Shown one piece after another: positions 58,279 through 64,000 of a stretch of DNA of 64,000 nucleotides. Positions within the stretch are counted from its first letter, which is position 1. Every line of letters begins with the position of its first letter. Position numbers and translations under genes: made by a program. The notes below the pieces were generated by a model. It was not told where the DNA came from. It did not search any database and saw only the letters and a program-made list of their open reading frames with translations. The DNA is taken from contig JALAAN010000021.1 in the NCBI GenBank assembly GCA_023078555.1, positions 1-64,000 of the forward strand, in the 5' to 3' direction. This DNA is from Ulva prolifera. Lineage: Eukaryota > Chlorophyta > Ulvophyceae > Ulvales > Ulvaceae.

Positions 58279-58796
58279 ATGAAGCAAGTCTGCTGGTCAG
58301 AGGTTGTCATCGACAGTCCGTTACACTTTATGATCCACGATTATGGAGTGCAAATTTTTGCATGGGTGGGATCGGCATCCGAAATGCATTCTCTTCACGT
58401 AGCAGTGCCAGCCGAGGGAATGCCACCGGTCACAACACTTATGTCACAGTCAGGAGCAGGTGACGGGAGTGCCGTGGCCCGGAGACTCAGTACGTCAGTT
58501 AACTCTGAAACGCCAGTGCAAGTGATCCGTGTCTGGTGCCGGTCCAACAGTGTCAATACTCATGCAGGCAAGCTGAGCAAAAGACCTGTCGCCGTCTCCT
58601 GGAACCTCACAGGCGACCCCATTCTCCAGGTACTGTGTCTGCCAGCATACCAACATCACCAACCTGAGCTTCCCAGTTAGGCATGAGCACTCCTTCGCGC
58701 TGGTATGCCTGGCTGTGAGGATGCACGGTGTGTCTGCAGGGTCATGCCGAAAAGCTGCTTGCAACGAAGGTCAAAGAGCTGTGCAGCGAGACGTGA
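58279..58796 (+). CDS. PSMG4: Proteasome assembly chaperone 4 homologue (109 aa)
   Basis: PAC4 pairs with PAC3 and chaperones formation of the 20S proteasome alpha ring in the cytosol. Exons 58279-58489, 58568-58629 and 58740-58796 close in phase to 109 residues; human PAC4 is 123. The conserved pattern is visible: a beta strand with IFAWVG, a loop with SGAGDGSAVARRLS matching the family segment (T)S.(G)LA.RL, then KRPVAVSWNL matching the family strand 'QVFVSYNL', and the C-terminal helix AEKLLATKVKELCSET. ATG 58279 gives MKQVCWSEVVIDSPLHFMIH, which aligns with the family N-terminus. PAC4 is small and poorly conserved, so the call rests on the ordered set of motifs. Confidence 0.75.
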
Positions 58797-60759
58797 AAAT
58801 ATATCAGACCGGAACCTGCACTCTGGAGCACCGCACATCAACCACACTCTTCCATCGGTTGGGTGTGCACAGTGCGTGGCACACATTCTGTTCTAGCCAG
58901 CAAGCCCTCCCGGATCAGACTCCGCTGCTCCACATTCTCAGCGACTCGCCTGCGTCAATCCTTGAGAGCTGGTTTGATCCTGCACATGACACCTGAGCCG
59001 CCTCGCTCACCGTTGCAGGTGTTGCACTGCAGGGTGCAGCTGCTGCTGCTGTCCGCTGAAATGTGCCTACACATCTGTTCATCACACGCCACCAGTGCCG
59101 CGAAAGACGCCGCAGAACGACACCTCAACATTGCTGGCATCGCTGATGAAGTCCTTCTCTGAATCCACCAAATCTAGTGATTTTTGGTCTCAAGGCATAA
59201 GTGCTGTCCGCCAGTCAAGGTAGCCTTGTCTATTTTCAAGAGGGCTCCATCACACACTTGAATGGCAGGGCTATGCATGCGAGTGCGTCCAGGCACGGCT
59301 TCAACACTCGGCAGTTCAGTAGCCGCTGCTCTCGTGAGCAGCTGTGCTTCAGCTTCGAAGCGGCTGGCTGTGCATGGTTGCTGGAGTGGGCAGGGCTGTG
59401 TGTGTGCATGCATGTACACATGAAGTGGGAGCTCCTTTATTTAGCATGATGTCTAGGTCTAGACGCGGGCACTGCTGACACGCCTCAGATGGCAGGTCAT
59501 GGATTGTGCTGCTGCTTCTAGGTATAGAGTAGCATGCTGTGTACATGCCATATCTGCCTCGACTCTGTGCGGCCTTCTGTGGAGAGCACAGGCTGCAAGG
59601 AGGTAGGTCCTGCGGACGTCTGGGTTGAGCAATTTCGCAAGCGGGATCAACACTATGCCCTTGCTAAGGCTGTGAATTCAGCCGCTTGTAATGTTTGCTG
59701 CCTGTGGCTGTGTGCTGCTTCGGCGGCAGCGTGCTGCAGTTGTGGCATCGTTGAGAAGCACGACACACTGGGTCGCCTCAGATCCGACTGACAAACGGAT
59801 GGGAAATGACTGGCCCGTGTGCAGCTACTAATCCGGTGGGATGTCAGGGCATGAACCTGGCCCATGTCATGTTTAAAAAGGTAACTTTTGCAACCATGCA
59901 GGGGTGCACTGCCATTTCGACTGCTCCCATTGCCGGGTTGTAAGGAGATGCTCTACACAGTGGCACACATCACATATGCCCGATTTGCTGCCTTTGTCCT
60001 TGTAACACATCACATATGTTTCCTTCGCGCCTTGCATGTGCCAGTGCAAGCATATACAGCTTGCATTTGAGTTCTACTTCATGATCTCAGCCCGATGCAT
60101 CATCAAGCTTCCATTGATGCTCGTTTTCTTATCGCTTGCCTTACTTCCTGATTTTCTTTCTTTGAGTGATACCAAGAAGTTACCCCCGCCATATTGATGC
60201 CTGCCATGTAGACGTGTGCCAGTGCCCTGTAAACAACGTTATGCTGTGCAGAATTTCGTCATAGATCTGTCTGCCAGGATTTATGTTCATACAAGGCAGA
60301 GCATGACTACCTGTACCTTCCCACGTCACCCTGAACAGAGCCCCGGGCAGACTGGTCTCACAACGCCAAATAGTTTACGGGCCTGTGAGGGTTTTTGAGA
60401 TGTCGAACACACTCACGTCCGGGCATCCGCTCAGGTCACCTGAGCTGCAGCGTGCCAACTCGTGACCCCAAACACCAGGGGACGTTAGGCTACACCTGCT
60501 GTCGACCCGTGGAAACACAACGATTCATTGCATCAAAGCTGGTGGCACCGATAAAGTACAGAATCATGAACTTCGTCTGCATGATGCCAGACACGTATCG
60601 AACTCGTATGCATTTCGTCGGGAATGCCAGCTCAGCTCAGTGCCCCCCGGAATGAGGCTCAAGCTCCGTGAGGTTGTCGCGAGTCCAGGAACGGGCGCCG
60701 CACGGCACCAGTATCAACGCTGAGTGCATCGAAGTTTGGGGCTAGATTTGTCCATCGCG
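58797..60759. other. Spacer downstream of PSMG4
   Basis: About 2 kb. Stretches at 59,030-59,160 (+) and 59,460-59,650 (both strands) look weakly coding but none has convincing splice partners. No repeats or RNA genes recognised. Confidence 0.35.
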
Positions 60760-62771
60760 ATGGCAGTTGGCTGTCTCGAGGCATTCTGCAAGGTGGACGA
60801 GCGCGCAGTCATCACGAATTCGAAGGTACAGCAGCACAACATGGGATCCAGAAGTTTCAGGTAAATAACGCTGCTACAGCTGATCACCTGATTGATTGCT
60901 ACATTCTGTTCTCCTGGCAATATCAGCTTGCTCATGCGCGCCGAGAACCGTTGTTCGTGTGTCAGAGGCAGCCCTGTCCGCACACAGTCTAGTACTGGAT
61001 TCATACATAGATGTCCCAGGTCGCATGCACCAACCCTGCGGGTCCAAAATTTGAGCAGCATAGGTTATTTGGGGCGTGCTCCTTGGTAGTTTGAGATTAA
61101 ACCTTGTGAGCTGCGCGCGTATGTGTGATCGGACGGGGGCGGTCAACTCCCTAGCGGTGTGCAAGAAACTGTGTTTCGTTCCAAAGCTTCAGCAAAGATA
61201 ACTTATTGTGCCTGCAGTGGTGAGGACATGAATATCTGGCATGTAGCTCCCGTGAATCAGCGACGGAGAGCTTGCTGTATGCGCAGTGCCAAGGACGACA
61301 CTTCGCTCGCACGAAGTGGCTCCGGGTGGCTGCAGGTCGCGAAACAGGTATGCTCTGCTGCAAATTCATCTTCTCACACATTATGGCTTGCAAATTGCGA
61401 CTCCGTGACCCCGGAGCTGTCGGGAATGCTTTCGCAACCCAGTCACCATCTCGAACTCAGCTACATTCACCTCATGCTGCAGCTGGTCGAATTGCATTGC
61501 GTGTTTAATACAACAAACCTTTTCATGTGCTGGCATCTAGTCGATAGGGAAGGCCTTAGATCGTAGGCCTTAGACTGTGAGCCGCGAACTAAATCGAAAG
61601 AGAAATTGTCGCAGTAGCGACGCATGGTCGGACTATGCAGCGGATCGCCTGGACTCCGGCAGTTCAGACATGATCGTGGTCGCAATCATGGATTAAACAA
61701 CCTGTATGACTGGATTCGTGGGTGCGTGCGTTAATCTTCAGCATTCACGGCCGACTGGTTGTGCAGGCTGGCTCGCTTCGATTGTGTAAGCAGAAACGAG
61801 CCGCGCACAAGGCACAATACGTTCAGGAAATCGAAGGCAGCATGAGCATGGAATACCAGTGCACTCCTCCTCCGCTCTCTCCAACTGCGGCGTATAATCC
61901 TTCCTCAACGCCACCTCTGCAGTACCATGCTTGCGCATCAGCAAGCTGTGACTTGACGTCCTTCCAGCCACGCTTGTGCCGCCGTTGGCAAAGCGAGACC
62001 ACCACCACTTTGCTGGCATCTGGATCCTGTGAATCCTTTGACGCAGATGCCAGCCTCTGCATGCGACCACCACTTGGCCCGAGTGCGTTCGAATGCTCGG
62101 ATTCCCCTCTGTTGACAATGCCATTCTCCAGCCCCGAGCACATGTCACCTCCACGGCCAGCAGCACCCTTCCACGATCCAGACTCTCCATCCTACACCAC
62201 GGTTCTCCCCTGTCCCAACATCATTACCTCCCCGCTACACGCCCCAGATCTACCTGCTACCCCAGCCACCTTGAACGGCCTGGCAGCCGTCATCCCACCC
62301 CACCAGCAGCAGACATCCAGGAGCAGCGACGCCCCGACGCCAAGCATACCCCTGCTACCACCAAACCCCAACGCATGCCCACATGCCCACCCGCCATGGC
62401 TCCCGGACGATGCCGCCCCGGCCGATGCTGCGTACTCCCGAAGATGCCAGAAGGTGCTACGCTACATGCGCACACACAGTGCAGCGGCGATTCACAGCCA
62501 CCTATCAACCTTCCCAAGCCCTGACAGCGTGTTTGCGGACCTCAGCCGGTGCTGTCTGCATGGGCTGTGGGAGGAGCTGCAGGCTTCTCTGCGGGTGGGG
62601 CCGGGTCAGTGCCCACACTGCCTTGAGCTCCGCCATGCAGCGGACCTGAGCAGCACCGCCCCAGATGGAACACTGTGCACAGCAGGGGTGCCCGTGCCGG
62701 CCAGTCATGGCAGTGCAAGTGCTACCGATGACTGCTGTGGCGTTGCGATGACACGTGGCGTCCTCACGTGA
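60760..62771 (+). CDS. Unrecognised Ser/Pro-rich protein (441 aa, four-exon model)
   Basis: Exons 60760-60860, 61218-61335, 61574-61675 and 61767-62771 close in phase to 441 residues. The N-terminus reads MAVGCLEAFCKVDERAVITN. The centre is very basic (SRELNRKRNCRSSDAWSDY, then LRLCKQKRAAHKAQYVQEIE), which could bind nucleic acid; the KAQYVQEIE part recalls the end of a bZIP basic region, but no leucine zipper follows, so bZIP is not claimed. A long Pro/Ser-rich disordered segment follows, and the C-terminus holds a compact, probably helical part (RRCQKVLRYMRTHSAAAIHS to LHGLWEELQASL) with a CPHC pair. It may be a transcriptional regulator; that is inference. The last exon is the strongest evidence. 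Confidence 0.55.
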
Positions 62772-64000
62772 CGGCCGCCTACCCCGCCGGCTTTGTGACT
62801 GCGCCAGTCACCTCAGTATGACTGCGGGCTCCTACAGAGGCTGCCTATCGCAGACACTGGGGACCGCAGCCGAGCCTGCACCCTGCAGCCACAGCTGAGT
62901 TGCATGTACGCCATAGGGGCTGAGAGTACTGACGTCAACAGCGCCTAGGCCGGTGGGTGATGTTCTCTATATTGTTATTGCATGAGTTGTCTGCAAAGGC
63001 TGGGAGGGGAGATGCACCAGGAGCTTCGAAATGCAAACACCGCCAGTGCTCTGGTGTACATAGTTATTGACTTGAGTAATCATTGATAGGTGATGGCTGA
63101 GATGGGCTAGGGCGGGGATCTCATTTTTTCATTTTAAGATGGTGGCAGTGCTGGAAGGGTGGAATGATGCGGGACAATGCACATGTGTAGATGGGAAACG
63201 GCGTGGCTACACGTGTTATTTAAATTCATTGCAGCTGGCATCGATATAGCCAAGCGTGAATGCATGATTGTGTACACGTGAAAGCTGCAGTCTTCAGGTT
63301 GTCGCGGCAATAGTGTCGCAGCTTATCAGAAACCTTGCATCTATATGATCTAATCTTCTCGTGTTGAGGGCTGTGCTGCAGTGAGTCAAGAGGTCTGTGT
63401 GCATGGAATTAGTGGCTGCCAGCTGCCAGGCGGTGATCTGTCCTGATGCTGCTACTGGCGGGCTAGCTAAGACTAGAATACACATGGTGGCGGGAAGTTG
63501 TTGTGTAGCACGTGGAGCACTCCGTTCGCATGTGGGGGCTCATCCCCGCAGGCATCGTCTGAATCTGACATGTGGGTGGTAATGCGAACAATGGTCATTG
63601 CGGCCTGGCAGGCTGCTGCGGAGTGGATGCTTCCAAATGCATGGTGTGTCCTTATGCAAGCTGGGCTGCGTGACCCAGCAGATTCATTTGTGTTTTGACA
63701 CCGAAGTGTCCACAAGCTGGCCCGATGTTACCAGGCAGGAAGCATCGCGGACAACATGTGCATGATATACATGGCCAGCTGTCTAAAAAGAACGCTTAAC
63801 AGATCGGACGTGTGTGTCACGGAAGGCCAGGGCGATGCATACAGTGAAGTAAATGTGGATGCTGTCATAGTGATGTCAGGTGCCGCTTATATTCTTTTAA
63901 AGCCTAGGATTTGGCCTGCTCCTCAGCGCTCCGCTGCTGCATGGCACAGGCAATTGCAGTTGTGTTCCACGAGCATACTGGAAGTAAGTTAAAACAGGCT
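62772..64000. other. Right-hand end of the window, no gene recognised
   Basis: About 1.2 kb. No exon with supporting splice signals was seen on either strand. Confidence 0.4.

Noticed and set aside
61767..61850. bZIP transcription factor at the start of the last exon of the Ser/Pro-rich gene
   Set aside because: A KQKRAAHKAQYVQEIE stretch resembles the end of a bZIP basic region, but no heptad leucines follow and the invariant N-x7-R spacing is not met.

Overview
The window is nuclear DNA from a eukaryote, most likely a green alga (Chlorophyta) or a close relative. Genes are intron-rich with GT-AG introns and mostly CAG| acceptors. Exons are often much more GC-rich than the introns. The protein set is plant/algal-like: glutamate-receptor-like channels, importin alpha with a short FNFGG-type tail, eL24, MORC and an intraflagellar transport protein. 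No prokaryotic operon, tRNA, rRNA or CRISPR array was found. The clade is inferred from gene content and gene architecture only.

Left third (1-19,460): three ionotropic glutamate receptor-like (iGluR/GLR) genes lie in the same orientation. The first is cut by the window edge (119-1,900). The second runs 7,717-13,016 and the third 15,249-19,458. They share exon layout to the base: three core exons are 357, 323 and 242 nt in both full copies. Between copies 1 and 2 lie two non-autonomous DNA transposons with 8-bp target duplications (2,693-3,402 and 5,285-5,712) and a roughly 360-bp degenerate tandem repeat (5,780-6,510).

Middle (19,460-46,150): a largely empty stretch is followed by importin alpha on the minus strand (23,256-25,906, complete six-exon model), two small divergent unknown genes near 26.1-27.1 kb, a sparse region, a cysteine-containing unknown protein (30,326-32,209), an unknown membrane protein on the minus strand (33,410-36,612, perhaps continuing to 32,556), an IFT80 homologue (37,551-42,529) and ribosomal protein eL24 (43,103-44,683).

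Right third (46,150-64,000): a complete 11-exon MORC-family GHKL ATPase with a CW zinc finger (46,157-51,519, minus), a divergent small gene (51,624-52,282), a seven-exon protein with helicase-associated-like repeats but no helicase (53,413-57,585, minus), a proteasome assembly chaperone PAC4/PSMG4 homologue (58,279-58,796) and a Ser/Pro-rich unknown protein (60,760-62,771).

The genes are unrelated housekeeping, signalling and chromatin genes and do not form one pathway. Exon boundaries were read by eye from splice signals, reading-frame phase and recalled family motifs. Where all phases close I give exact exons; elsewhere I say that the model is partial.
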